From Portulaca oleracea (Eukaryota; Streptophyta; Magnoliopsida; Caryophyllales; Portulacaceae): DNA of 64,000 nt. The stretch's first letter is position 1. Each line of letters opens with the position of its first letter. Positions 47,711-57,660 of the stretch are shown here, in pieces. The stretch covers positions 34,603,249 through 34,667,248 of the forward strand of contig CM055877.1 of NCBI GenBank assembly GCA_029582165.1, in the 5' to 3' direction. Made by a program: the position numbers and the translations under genes. The notes under the pieces are model-generated. The model had not been told where the DNA came from. It was given only the letters and a program-made list of their open reading frames with translations, and did not search any database.

Positions 47711-48672
47711 CGGCCTTTACGTCCCAAAAATGTGTCAAATGTAGACGTGTGGGACATGATGCTTTGCAATGCCCGACAATGGCTATGGTTGAAACTTTGA
47801 TTGAGGAATCCTTTGGCGAAGGAGAGCATACAAGTGACATGGTAGTAGAGGCTAAGCAAGCAAAGGTCGATTCCTTGCCCGACGAGGGAGCTTCCGTTGA
47901 ACCTTGTGAGGCTTCCGAAACTATTGTTGAAGTTCCAAGCCAAGAGGTGGTTGAGAAGATCGATCTTGCCCTTCCTCTTATCCGTGTTGAAGAGGCCCAA
48001 GAAGAAGCTCCTTTGGGGTTATCATTACCACAAGCCAAGGGATTAAACAACAATGATGGTGACTCCTATTTCCTTCCACCCACGGGCACCCAAATTCTTC
48101 TCCATGGGAAGAACAAGGTAACCGAAGACTCTCCTTTGAAATTTATTGAATCATGCTTCAAAGATGTACGATGTGGTGTAGAGTCTTTGGGTGAGTCGTG
48201 CATGATCTTTGGGAGACATTGGTTGTTTGATGAAGTTTGTTGGCGAGAAAAGTTGCATGATGAGCATGTGAAGTCCCCGGTTGAAAATTCCCAATGTTTT
48301 GAGTGGCATACTAAGAATCTTGGTGTCCGTTTGGTGTTTAGTGGCGAATTTGGAATTGAAGATGCCTTGATTCTAGTTCAACCTAAGTTTTTGAGCTCTT
48401 CAATTGTGTCGTCCTTCGATGAATATTGCTCGTATATTGGTCGTTGTGTCATGAACTTTTTGAACGAGTCATACATGTTGTTTGGTCGACATTGGTTATT
48501 TGAGGATTTGTCGTTGAATGAGTGTTATTGGAAATTTGGTGTGCAATGTTCCTGGCATTGTGTGTTGAGCGAAGATCAATTACTTGGACTTGAGTGCATG
48601 AATCCCTTAACCCTACATAAAAATAAAACCTGGGTGGGAAGTGAGTTGAGGAACCTTCTCATGATGAGCTAA
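47710..48672 (+). CDS. Gag C-terminal zinc-knuckle ORF with unassigned tail
   Basis: Before the first ATG-like position the frame encodes KCVKCRRVGHDALQCP, a CX2CX4HX4C zinc knuckle as in gypsy nucleocapsid. An acidic stretch follows to about residue 110. After that come two related segments, SCMIFGRHWLFDEVCW and SYMLFGRHWLFEDLSL. These recall the CHLLLGRPWQFDR end of the gypsy protease region but lack a DSG/DTG active site. The tail is otherwise unrecognised. The frame is open to the stop at 48672 (MMS) and differs from the gag frame by a shift. Confidence 0.7.
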   Translation, partial: TAFTSQKCVKCRRVGHDALQCPTMAMVETLIEESFGEGEHTSDMVVEAKQAKVDSLPDEGASVEPCEASETIVEVPSQEVVEKIDLALPLIRVEEAQEEAPLGLSLPQAKGLNNNDGDSYFLPPTGTQILLHGKNKVTEDSPLKFIESCFKDVRCGVESLGESCMIFGRHWLFDEVCWREKLHDEHVKSPVENSQCFEWHTKNLGVRLVFSGEFGIEDALILVQPKFLSSSIVSSFDEYCSYIGRCVMNFLNESYMLFGRHWLFEDLSLNECYWKFGVQCSWHCVLSEDQLLGLECMNPLTLHKNKTWVGSELRNLLMMS

Positions 48673-48717
48673 ACACGGGAAGAGTGTACTCTTGGCAAGG
48701 ACGAGCTCCTTCTTGCT

Positions 48718-49305
48718 TTGTCTTTGCCTTGTAGCGAGCCTAGTGAGAATGAGAGTTCCCAAACACCACAAAAATTCCCCTTTCTGTCCCTTAACCCCTC
48801 ACCTCCACAAAACAAGCCTCCAACCTGCTTCTTTTATTTGGATGACGGGTATATAGTGGGTTCCGAAGCTTGTTGGGTGCCTCGTGTGATTGTTCATGGC
48901 GGTCGGGATGTTTGGAGCTTTAGGGTGCCAAGTTGTGGAGAGGGCCTCGATTTTTACTCCCAAGAGTTGAGGGCAACTCTTTTTCAAGAAGGGGAGTATG
49001 AACCGTATCGGGTTCAGTGTCGGGTTCGGTGCCAAGCTTTCATAGCCGGGATTGCGGTTAAAGATAAGATCGATGAAATCCCGATCCATCATCACCTGAC
49101 TAAAACCGCTCACCCACTCGTTTTCAGGAATCGATACACCTTTACAAAAGGCGGGGTGGTGAGCATCACACTAATGTGGCCTCGGCGAGCCATCCTTGTT
49201 GGAGTAAGGAGAGGCTCGGGACTTTTCAACGACCTCGGAGGCCTCGGGACCGGATTGGGTCATCCCGGGAATGAAGGGCGTGTTGGTATCAAGTCTCGGA
49301 AGTAA
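48718..49305 (+). CDS. ORF running from the interior into the 3' LTR
   Basis: 195 codons. The first ~94 lie in the interior (Pro/Ser-rich, FYLDDGYIVGSEACWVPRV, DVWSFRVPSCGEGLDFY). From residue ~95 the frame continues without a break across the polypurine tract into the LTR (IHHHLTKTAHPLVFRNRYTF). In the 5' LTR the same stretch is free-standing. Function is unknown. The LTR-coded part has a loose counterpart in the gag-protease ORF at 59222-61228, which also ends inside its LTR. Confidence 0.55.
   Translation: MSLPCSEPSENESSQTPQKFPFLSLNPSPPQNKPPTCFFYLDDGYIVGSEACWVPRVIVHGGRDVWSFRVPSCGEGLDFYSQELRATLFQEGEYEPYRVQCRVRCQAFIAGIAVKDKIDEIPIHHHLTKTAHPLVFRNRYTFTKGGVVSITLMWPRRAILVGVRRGSGLFNDLGGLGTGLGHPGNEGRVGIKSRK
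48986..48998 (+). promoter_or_regulatory. Polypurine tract of the gag-only element
   Basis: AAGAAGGGGAGTA lies directly before the 3' LTR start TGAACC. Typical plus-strand primer. Confidence 0.85.
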
Positions 49306-50170
49306 CCAAGTTAATAACTTGCAAGGGGGAAGGCGATCAGAGGTTAGAAATGCGTGCGCCTTCACGTTTCGGGTCATAACTCCTTCAATACAACTCTGAT
49401 GAAGCTCAAATTTTGGGAGCTTATAGTACACACTGAGAGCTTTCCAACGATATCTTACGGGCCTAAAACGGAGTTCGGATGAAGAAGTTATGCGCATTTG
49501 AAGTCGGCAGGGAAAACTGCCCAGAAGCGTGGCTCGCCCGAGCCAACCTGTGGCTAGCCCGACCCCTGTTTGTCACGGGAGCCCAAGGCGGACAGAAGAC
49601 CTGCTCGCCCGAGCCACCCTGTGGCTCTCCCGAGCCACCTTTCTGCCCAGGCGGACAGACGGCCGCCAGCGCGCCGCGAGAAGTCTTGGCTCGCCCGAGC
49701 GGCGATACATCGCGCCGCGACCCATCTTAACCCGATGTGAGCCAAGGCGGTCGAGGCTTCGCCCGAGCCACCCATCTGCTCGCCGCTCTTAGTCGGACGC
49801 GTATTTAGTCATTTTGCCTGTTTAGCCTAATTCCTAGTTTATTATAAATAGCTTGTTATCTCATTTTTTCCAGGCAGTTTTTGATGAATTATGAACATGC
49901 TTATGCATTGGTTAGGGTTTCCCTAAGTTTTCTCTCAAAATCTAGATTACTTTATCCATTGATTAATGGTGGTGTTTCTAGTCATTCCTTTGTTGATCAT
50001 TTGGTGGATTCTTCCTTTATGATGGTCATGGTGGGGTGTTAGGCCTTGGTGGTGGAATCTCCTTTATCCAAGGTCATATCCAATCCTTTTGGGTGTCCAA
50101 GCTCTTGTTAGATTGTTGATCGAAGTCCCTCAAGCTAGTCCATCAATCTCTCCCACCGCGCCACGCCCCA
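48999..50170 (+). mobile_element. 3' LTR of the gag-only element
   Basis: Same ends as the 5' LTR. By eye 4 differences in the first ~507 bp and 3 substitutions plus one indel in the last ~350 bp. The block 49532-49815 is heavily rearranged against 46046-46340. TATA box at 49843-49850. Confidence 0.95.
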
Positions 50171-50744
50171 ATTCCACACACCAAATTCCCATGTCCGGAT
50201 GGGTATACAAGTGGTTTTTCGAAGAAGTCTGGCCATAAATTGGGCAATTGGTCTGCAAAGTGGTTCAGGACTTCTTCCATATTGGCACTTTATATAAAGC
50301 TATTAATGCAACCACTCTAACCTTCCTCCCAAAAACTAATGTTCTTGTTAATGCTATTGAATTTAGACCTATCTCATGTTGTAATGTAGTTTATAAGGCT
50401 ATCTCCAAATTGCTAGCTAATAGGCTCAAATAGGTCCTCCCTACGCTTGTAAGTGAAAGCCAAGTTGCTTTTGTCCCAGGGAGAGAACTGCTCCACAACG
50501 TGCTAATGTGTCAAGAGATTGCCTATGGGTTTCAGAGGGTGGTCATAGAATCCGAGCATTTATTCAAGATAGATCTATGAAGGCTTTTGATGGTGTTCAT
50601 TGGGGTTTCATTAGCAATATGCTCAAAGGCTACAAATTCCCTGAGGAGTTCATCGAATGGATCAACAGAACTCCTAAGGTGTTGAACTGTAACAACTTCT
50701 TGAGAGTTCTTGAGATATCTTGTATTTTGCTTACAAGATGTTAG
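50171..50744 (+). pseudogene. LINE-1 piece E: reverse transcriptase N-terminal part
   Basis: Resumes the frame with IPHTKFPCPDGYTSGF (canonical PGPDG). It continues NATTLTFLPKTNVLVNAIEF, RPISCCNVVYKAISKLLANR, SQVAFVPGRELLHNVLMCQE and FDGVHWGFISNMLKGYKFPE. Several frame slips. It stops near 50720 before the catalytic FADD region, so the LINE is 3'-truncated. Confidence 0.85.
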
Positions 50745-51126
50745 ATTTTACCCTTAAGTCTGTTCATGGTCTAGTGAATAAGTCATAAGGGGAGACGGGT
50801 TTTACCCTGGAATCCTAGCTACCTAAGTGACCCCCTATTTTATGCAAGTGATTGTGTCACCCCTCTTTTTTTCGACAAATTCATCACCACACAATTAAGT
50901 GTGAACTACTTTTAGGAACATGGAAAGAGTTTTCAACAATATTGTTACAATCGTTATTCTTTTAATAATAACTTTTCAATAGATTGAAAAAAGTCAATTA
51001 TGTTTGAATTAATAAGCCCAAAGATGGTGTATATAAAAAGATAACTGAACAATACTAAAGAATAAGTAAACTAAAAACAATAGATGTAAATAATTATTTA
51101 CCACACATATGTTAACAAGTCCCAGA
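50745..51126. other. Unassigned AT-rich DNA
   Basis: No coding frame, no termini and no internal repeat recognised between the truncated LINE and the small LINE tail. Confidence 0.5.
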
Positions 51127-51140
51127 AAATCAAACAAGAC

Positions 51141-51324
51141 TTTTTTCGATTAGTAGGCCAGACAGCCCATTTATTAATCATCACAAGAGGTCCACAGTGT
51201 CCCACGGAGACACAAAATAGTGGCCTCAAGGCCCAATACAATGAACATCCAAATGGTTCCAAGCAAGCCTACAACTTCCATAGTAGGCCATATTGAAACT
51301 GATAAAAGAAAACAAAAGTAAACT
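51141..51324 (-). mobile_element. Short 5'-truncated LINE tail
   Basis: A 184-bp insertion flanked by AAATCAAACAAGAC (51127-51140) and AAATCAGACAAGAC (51325-51338), a 14-bp target duplication with one mismatch. On the minus strand it ends in an A-run after TTAATAAATGGGCTGTCTGGCC, a typical plant LINE 3' tail. Only untranslated sequence is present. Confidence 0.8.
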
Positions 51325-51338
51325 AAATCAGACAAGAC

Positions 51339-52640
51339 TTTTAAATCAAATAGATTAACTGAACATAACAATAGTTTTTTTTTTCCTCAAAACAACTTTC
51401 CATTAATTTGATAGAAGAATGACCAGCTCAAAAACAAACCAATATAAAAAGTCACAAATAAATAATAAAAAAACACTAAATTTTAAATTTAAATCAACTA
51501 ATGTTTCAACTATAATAACTTTACTACCCTCCCTAAAAGATGATGCAATCAAGATACACACCGTTTCTTCCATCAATAATTCATAAGAATATATTTAATT
51601 AATTATACTTATCCTCTAATTCAATCTTTTCTAGTATATAAATTTATTTTTAATTTAAAAATTCACATGATTATTTTAATGTTAAAATCATTTGAAAGTA
51701 TTAATTATTGAGATAAATGTTAATATTTATTAAGATAATTGATTTTGGATTGAGTGAAGGTACGTGCAGGTTACTACAGATAAGTGCAAGTGCAAATAGA
51801 AATAAAGTTTTTGATCAGAATTACCAAATAGCTTAAACAACATGCCCTAAATATATTAGGGCAAAGAGTATTAAAGAAAATATCCCATAGCAAATATAGT
51901 TCGTTATTTTCTCAATTTTACACAAAGAAAATTCTTTGCTTTAATTAAGAGTTAAACTTTGGTGGAAAGTTTGAAAGATGAATATAGTAATTAAGTTGAC
52001 TGGCATCTTCTTTTTTTTTTCTTTTTTTTTGGTAGCGTAGACAGAGTATAGAAAATAAAGACAGCTGAAATAACCCTACAGAAGGGGTGGGGGAGGGAGG
52101 GGTGAATAAGGTTGTATAAAAAATTTTGCACTTTATCAAAACAAGGACGTTAATAGCACTTATATAACTGAATAATACTTCTTTATTGATAAGCTTGAGG
52201 TGCAAAGATAGTAAGGAGGTTACAAACTCGCAAGGTCAAGGACTGTGAGGTCCTCAACGAATGCTTACATGGGCAGAATTTTAGAATGAATTTCTACAGG
52301 GAATGCCTCACAGTTGAGGCAAGAATAAAGTTTGAGTTTCTCAAAAAAAAAAAAAGAATAAAGTTTGAGACTCACTAGAGCAAGATCACTTACTCACTTT
52401 AGCTACATGACCCTGAGGTCCTCACCAGTTATCACTCAACTGGTTACACAACTCACCATTAATTCCCTAGTGGTTACAACATATAAATCTTTCTCAACAA
52501 GATTCTTACAACTCATAACTCTCAATAGAAATTCCTACTCTCGATTTGCTTGCTTGGAAACCGATTAATTTGCACAATCAGTTGTTGGACGTATTTATAG
52601 TCGAGGTCTTCAATCAGCAACGGTCTCCCCTTGATTCTTT
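51339..52640. other. Unassigned AT-rich DNA with low-complexity tracts
   Basis: Contains T-runs near 51370 and 52005-52030, and a GGGTGGGGGAGGGAGGGG purine run near 52085. The phrase GAGGTCCTCA appears twice (near 52250 and 52413). No gene or element boundary is supported. Confidence 0.45.
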
Positions 52641-52899
52641 CCTTTCTTAATTGACCTTTGATCCTTTCCATATTCGCTTTGATCTTCTATCTTTACTTCT
52701 TTAGAAATTTAAATCTTTGCTCAGCAAGGAACAATCTGCGAAGATATATATTCGGATTACCATATATAATCTCAGAGAATATTATGATAGAGTGTGAGAA
52801 GATTTCCTGGATACTTCCCTTATTTATTTTTTCAAAGAAAGTTTTCTGGGCATGTTGGAGGTCCTTGGTTCTGATGTTGCGAAGGACATCACAGTTTCT

Positions 52900-53240
52900 A
52901 CAACAACTAAGGAAGTGCTCGACACCTAGCTAGAAATATTTTCCAGGATGTGTGCTTCCTTAACTTCAGACCTAAGCACTTTCCTAATTTTGCAGAAATT
53001 AAGACCGCTAATTAGAGACCTACGATAGAAGACGATATTAGAGCACTCTGGCGGGACCTGCTTGTTCCCTTTGAATGCTTGGATCACCTCAGCTGAGTCA
53101 GTGTTTATGATTATGTTGAGAAGATGTTTTTATGTCGCACTTTCTAAGGGATTTTAGCTCCATTTGCATGGCACTCAATCCCAAACAAGGTTCACTCATT
53201 TGTTCCATCTTCCTTCAGTTTTGCCACAGTACCCATCTAA
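52900..53240 (-). pseudogene. LINE-2 RNase H-like remnant
   Basis: In shifting frames: LGLSAMQMELKSLRK, then IIINTDSAEVIQAFKGNKQV. This corresponds to the E..A...GL and TDS positions of the LINE RNase H domain. Heavily decayed. Confidence 0.6.
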
Positions 53241-53592
53241 TCTTCCTTTTGAGAGATTTGGCATCCCAAGACTCGGCACACTAGAAAATTCCATCTGACC
53301 CTCGAGTCAATCCTCTACGCCACATAAACTCCCTTTCCTCCTTCCGTCTTTCATACTCCCCTGCTCCTGTGTTCTACCCAACATGGTCCTTCCTTTTGCT
53401 ACCCTTGAGAAGGAGACTAAGCCCCCTTTGGACCCATTTAAGGACACTCCCCGGTGTCAATCAGTCTTTGTTGATTGCCCTTCTATTTCTCCAAATCCAA
53501 ATGAACCAGATGATTGTAAAGAATTCCTTGACAAGGCTAGTTCCTTGTTCCCCCACCTTCCAGAACATTGAAAGCTAGTTCATTATCAAGTT

Positions 53593-53796
53593 CTATATGC
53601 TAACTGGGATGTTGGCTCTATCTTGTATGCCAATTATTGAAGCAAACCAAATGTGTTGGGACCAATTGTAGTCCCGAAACAGATGCTCCTTCGTTTCTAT
53701 AACGTGTCCGCACAAACCACAATTGTCGTCGGTACTGTGGTCCCACAACATTCTTCTCCCGTTCAGGGGCAGCACACCCTGAAAACCCCCCAACAC
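53593..53796 (-). pseudogene. LINE-2 RT zinc-binding domain
   Basis: NCGLCGHVIETKEHLFRDYN matches the CX2C...E...HLF..C zinc-binding domain that follows plant LINE RTs. The last Cys is replaced (FRDYN). Confidence 0.8.
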
Positions 53797-54299
53797 AGAA
53801 CTTTCTATTACTAAGGACCTTCGTGCTCTAGAACTTCATCCAGAACCTTTTGTCACCCTTGTCTCGACCATCTTGAGGTAGACTCCTTGATTTCCGGTGT
53901 TCCATATTTTGTATTAAGATGTTTTGACTAAGAATTGTACATCCTTGGTTAGCCCCCAGAAGAAAGCATCGTTTGTATCAGTACTTCTCAAAGGATAAGC
54001 TAAGATAGCTTTTGACGTGTCCCTTTCATATGGAAACTATCAAAAGTTTTCTTTATGATATGGAGGTTCCAAGTTCTTGGATTATCTATCATTAACTCCG
54101 ACACCTTTTTATCTTCCCATTCAAATCTAGTCGTGTTAGAGAGGAAACCTACCTACTGATTCCCCGTCCATTTTGCTCCCAGAATTGTTTTGTTTCTAAA
54201 ATTCCCTATTCTAACCTTTATTTGTCTTTTTACCTTATTCACTGCACCTGAAAGACTTCTCCTCCCCCACGAGCTTCCTGTTGGTGCCTTGATTTATTG

Positions 54300-55300
54300 T
54301 TAAATGGGGGAATATGTCTTGTATGCTGCATTGTATATTCCTGCTAGTAGGCTTCCTGATTTTTTTCATCAACCTCCAAGCTTATTTGACAAGCAAAGCA
54401 TCTTGACCCATTTTGTTTTCCTCTGTCCTAAACCACCCACTCCTTTGGGCGCAAATAATGTTTTCCTTGGAGGCTCAATGTTTCTCTTCGTTCCCCGAGT
54501 TTGTCCACCAAAAAAACTTTGTCATGATCGAGTCCAATTTCCTAGCAATTCTGGTCCTTATGTTGTATATAGCCAGTAGGTGATTATGGAGAGCTGCTAG
54601 TACCAAATTTATGAGGACTAACCGTCAAGTTAGAGATAGGAGGGACGCATTCCAAATCTGAAATCATTTTCCCACAACATCGATAATGAACCCGAACTGT
54701 AACACTTTGGATCTCCCTATGCCAAGCGGAACTCCCAGATACTTGGCAAAAGCTTCTTCCACCTGATAATCGAAAATGACTTGGAGTCCCTGTTTCTTCT
54801 CCTCGATGGCATTCAGATAGATCATGATTTGTGACTTATGGATGTTTATAATCTGTCTCGGCGCTAGGAAGAAGTCCTTCAGAATGCTTTTAAAATTGAG
54901 ACAATGATCAGCTCTGAGTTCGGTGAAGAAAATGGAGTCATTAGCGAAGAACATATGGGTGACCTTCGGACTGCCTCTAGCTACTTGGACTCCTTTAATC
55001 CTCTTTTTTCTTTGCTCTCTAAGGAAGAGGTCCCCTATAAGACATCCAGGCACAGAATGAAGAGGTATAGTGAGATAGGATCATATGTCTCAGTCCCCTC
55101 TCCGGATGTATAGGGGGAAAGGGAATCGTTTATTAGGATTGAATATCTCACTATCATAACGTACTCTATAATTAGCTTCACAAAATTCCTGGGGAACCTT
55201 AGACGTATCAACACTTCCTAAAGCAAGTCCCAGCTGAATCTGGCATAGGCTTTGTTCATGTCAATCTTTATCGCTGCAAGCCTCGAACCTTGTCACTTGC
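54300..55300 (-). pseudogene. LINE-2 reverse transcriptase remnant
   Basis: Palm: KAYARFSWDLL (usually KAYDR..W), then FPRNFVKLIIEYV and YSILIND. The catalytic box reads HMFFANDSIFF where FADD is expected, so the second Asp pair is altered. Then NIHKSQIMI and YLGVPLGIGRSK. The thumb near 54300-54600 keeps TKFFWW and K.AWRL patterns. Inactive. Confidence 0.85.
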
Positions 55301-55389
55301 ATTTCCCCATTCCACTCGCAGAAGTTGTTTGAGTTCTTTTGTTTTGATTGCCCAAGCTTCAATCGGTACCCTCTGTTTCGCTTCTTTTC

Positions 55390-55860
55390 CTATACCATGT
55401 CTTTTGAGAATTTGATCGGTTCATGTTGTGAGTTGAGGATTCGCAGGTTCACAATGAATGCGTTTGGGAATGCTTGCCAACCCCTCTGATTTAGGTAGCC
55501 TCTATCCAGTGTTTCTATGATCAATTGGTCTCCCGCTCTGTTGTTGGTCCAGGTAAATTGGACTCTTATCGAGGGGATATCCACTAGACTCAAATCATCC
55601 TTCCATTCTTGAAAGGCTGCTTTTCCAAGGATAAAAGGGGAGCCTCCCTTCTTTGGATAATGGATTTCAACTTGATTGAAATCGCCAATAAACATTATTG
55701 GTTTGTCCAAGGGATGAGAAACCTCTTCGAGTTCATCCCAAACTTGTTCTCATATGAACCTCAAGGTGTTCATAAATGAAACAGTAGGATACAAAAACTA
55801 CTCCATTTTCATTTAAAGCGCACATAACAACATTGTTGGACATAAACACTTCAGACATAA
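55390..55860 (-). pseudogene. LINE-2 endonuclease, middle part
   Basis: NVVMCALNENGVVFVSYCFI precedes DKPIMFIGDFNQVE, then FTWTNNRAGDQLIIETLDRG and YLNQRGWQAFPNA. These are APE-endonuclease motifs of plant LINEs (GDFN, F.WTN, LDR). The C-terminal SDH region is missing. Confidence 0.85.
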
Positions 55861-55887
55861 AATGTATCTTATAAATGTCTCTCTAAA

Positions 55888-56961
55888 GTGCTTTGTGCAA
55901 GGCTAAAGAAGGTGTTACCTGATCTTATTAATTCTAGCCAAGGTGCCTTCATTCAGGGGCGAGAAATAGTGCAGAATATCTTATTATGCCAGGAAGTTGT
56001 ACAAGGATATAATCGCCTTAAACTCTCTCCTCGATGCATCATGAACATTGATCTGAGAAAGGCGTATGATTCAATTTATTGGGAGTGCATTGAAGAAGCG
56101 TTACAAGCTTTCCATTTTCCTCCTAGATTCATTGATTGGATTATGATGTGTGTTTCCTCCCCTTCATATACTATTAATCTCAATGGGCAGCATCATGATC
56201 ATTTTAAGGGCGGTCGAGGTCTAAGACAAGGTGATCCTTTATCTCCACTTCTCTTTGTGATTGTGATGGAATATCTCTCTCGTTTGCTCCAAAATTTGCA
56301 ATTTGATCCTGATTTTTCTTTCCACCCGGGTTGCAAAATTATGAAAATCAATCATCTCATGTTTGCGGATGATTTGGGCATTTTCTGTTCAGCCAATCAG
56401 GGTACCATTCAGTGTATTGCAAATATTTTGGCTCTCTTTGCGGAGTGTACTGGGCTACATGCCAATAAGAGTAAGTCTACTATTGTTTTTGTTAGGTGTG
56501 ATGATCCCTTGGCTCAACATCTTGCTGATTCTTTGGGCTTTGCTCAGAGGAATTTTCCTCTTAAATATCTGGGAGTACCTATTACTACTGGGAGGATCGG
56601 GAAGTTTGATTGTTTATACTTGGTGGAGAAAATTACTTCTAAGATTAGAACTTGGTCTTCACGGCATCTATCCTATGCTGCTCGTATCCAACTTATTAAT
56701 TATGTTCTCCTAAGCATTGTTGGATATTTGTCGAATATTTTTGTGCTCCCGAGCAATGTTCTTGATCAGATAGTTAAGATATGTCGGCAATTTCTTTGGT
56801 CTGGAAACACCAATGCCCAAAGAATCCCACTCATTGGTTGGGATACTATTTGTTCTCCGAAGAAGCTTGGTGGGGCTGGTTTACGAAACCCTCGGTTGTG
56901 GAATATTGCTACAGTGGGTAAACTGGTTTGGGATGTGGCAAAGAAGAAGGACAACTTATAG
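55888..56961 (+). CDS. LINE-3 reverse transcriptase (partial, open 357 codons)
   Basis: Starts inside RT (LKKVLPDLINSSQGAFIQGR). It runs through NIDLRKAYDSIYWECIEEAL, GGRGLRQGDPLSPLLFVIVM and the catalytic MFADDLGIF near residue 158, then NKSKSTIVF, LKYLGVPITTGRIG, the thumb (SSRHLSYAARIQLINYVL, FLWSG) and PKKLGGAGLRNPRLWN. Key RT residues (KAYD, FADD) are intact, unlike in the other LINEs here. The ATG at 55888 is internal to the original ORF2. The frame is lost after 56961. Confidence 0.9.
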   Translation: MLCARLKKVLPDLINSSQGAFIQGREIVQNILLCQEVVQGYNRLKLSPRCIMNIDLRKAYDSIYWECIEEALQAFHFPPRFIDWIMMCVSSPSYTINLNGQHHDHFKGGRGLRQGDPLSPLLFVIVMEYLSRLLQNLQFDPDFSFHPGCKIMKINHLMFADDLGIFCSANQGTIQCIANILALFAECTGLHANKSKSTIVFVRCDDPLAQHLADSLGFAQRNFPLKYLGVPITTGRIGKFDCLYLVEKITSKIRTWSSRHLSYAARIQLINYVLLSIVGYLSNIFVLPSNVLDQIVKICRQFLWSGNTNAQRIPLIGWDTICSPKKLGGAGLRNPRLWNIATVGKLVWDVAKKKDNL

Positions 56962-57660
56962 GTTCGGTGGATTCATGAAAGATATATTAAGTCACATAAT
57001 TGGTGGCAATACAAGCCACCAGTTACCAGCTCGTGGAGCTGGAAAACGATTTGTAAGATCAAGGACAAGATTAAGTTGGGTGATTAAAATGCTTGGGAGT
57101 GGAAAGGTGTAGAAAACGGGAATTATTTTATCTCCAAATGTTATCTTTCTCTGTTTGCGGACTGTGAGAAATGGCCCTTGGCTCACATTATTTGGAATAA
57201 TGGTTCCCCCCCCCCCGGCACCTGTTCTTGGCTTGGGTTGCAACCCATCACAAGCTACCGGTTGTTGTTCGTTTGGCGGCTCATGGTAGCAATGTGGAGG
57301 TAACTTGTGGTCTTTGTAACCAGCTGGAAGAAACAGTTGATCATTTGTTTTCTTCGTGCCCCTATATTCAATAGGTTATGGCTCACTTTAGTGGGAAGTG
57401 GCAGGTGAATTTCCACTTCAATTGTCTAAATCATTAGCTTTCCAATTGGAAGAAGTCAAGAAAGAAATGGTTCTTAAAGATCATTATGGCGGCTTTAGCT
57501 ACTTCTACCATAGTTATTATTTGGGAAGCAAGAAACTACAAAAAATTTCTAGAGAACCACAAGTCTTTGTCTATAGATAATGTTATTAAGAAGATCCATT
57601 ATACTCTCGTTCATAGATTTTTGTTATAGCTAAGAAGAATACCAAGTATAACCGTTGTAT
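56962..57660 (+). pseudogene. LINE-3 RT zinc-binding region and tail, frameshifted
   Basis: Downstream of the RT the frame shifts. TWSWLG-like sequence surrounds a C-run at 57206-57216 that is a likely slippage site. VTCGLCNQLEETVDHLFSSC (about 57300-57360) is an intact-looking zinc-binding motif. Confidence 0.75.

Larger units (their letters stand above)
45514..50170 (+). mobile_element. Complete gag-only LTR retrotransposon (TR-GAG type), 4657 bp
   Basis: Two LTRs (1177 and 1172 bp), a tRNA-iMet-type primer-binding site, a polypurine tract and flanking ATTCT / ATTCC (5 bp, one mismatch). Inside there is a Ty3/gypsy gag and a zinc knuckle but no reverse transcriptase, RNase H or integrase. 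Such gag-bearing, pol-less elements are known from plants as TR-GAGs and need pol in trans. Removing it restores the LINE peptide FSIPHTKFPCPDGYTSGF. Flanking parts of the two LTRs differ by only about 1%, so insertion is relatively young. Confidence 0.95.
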
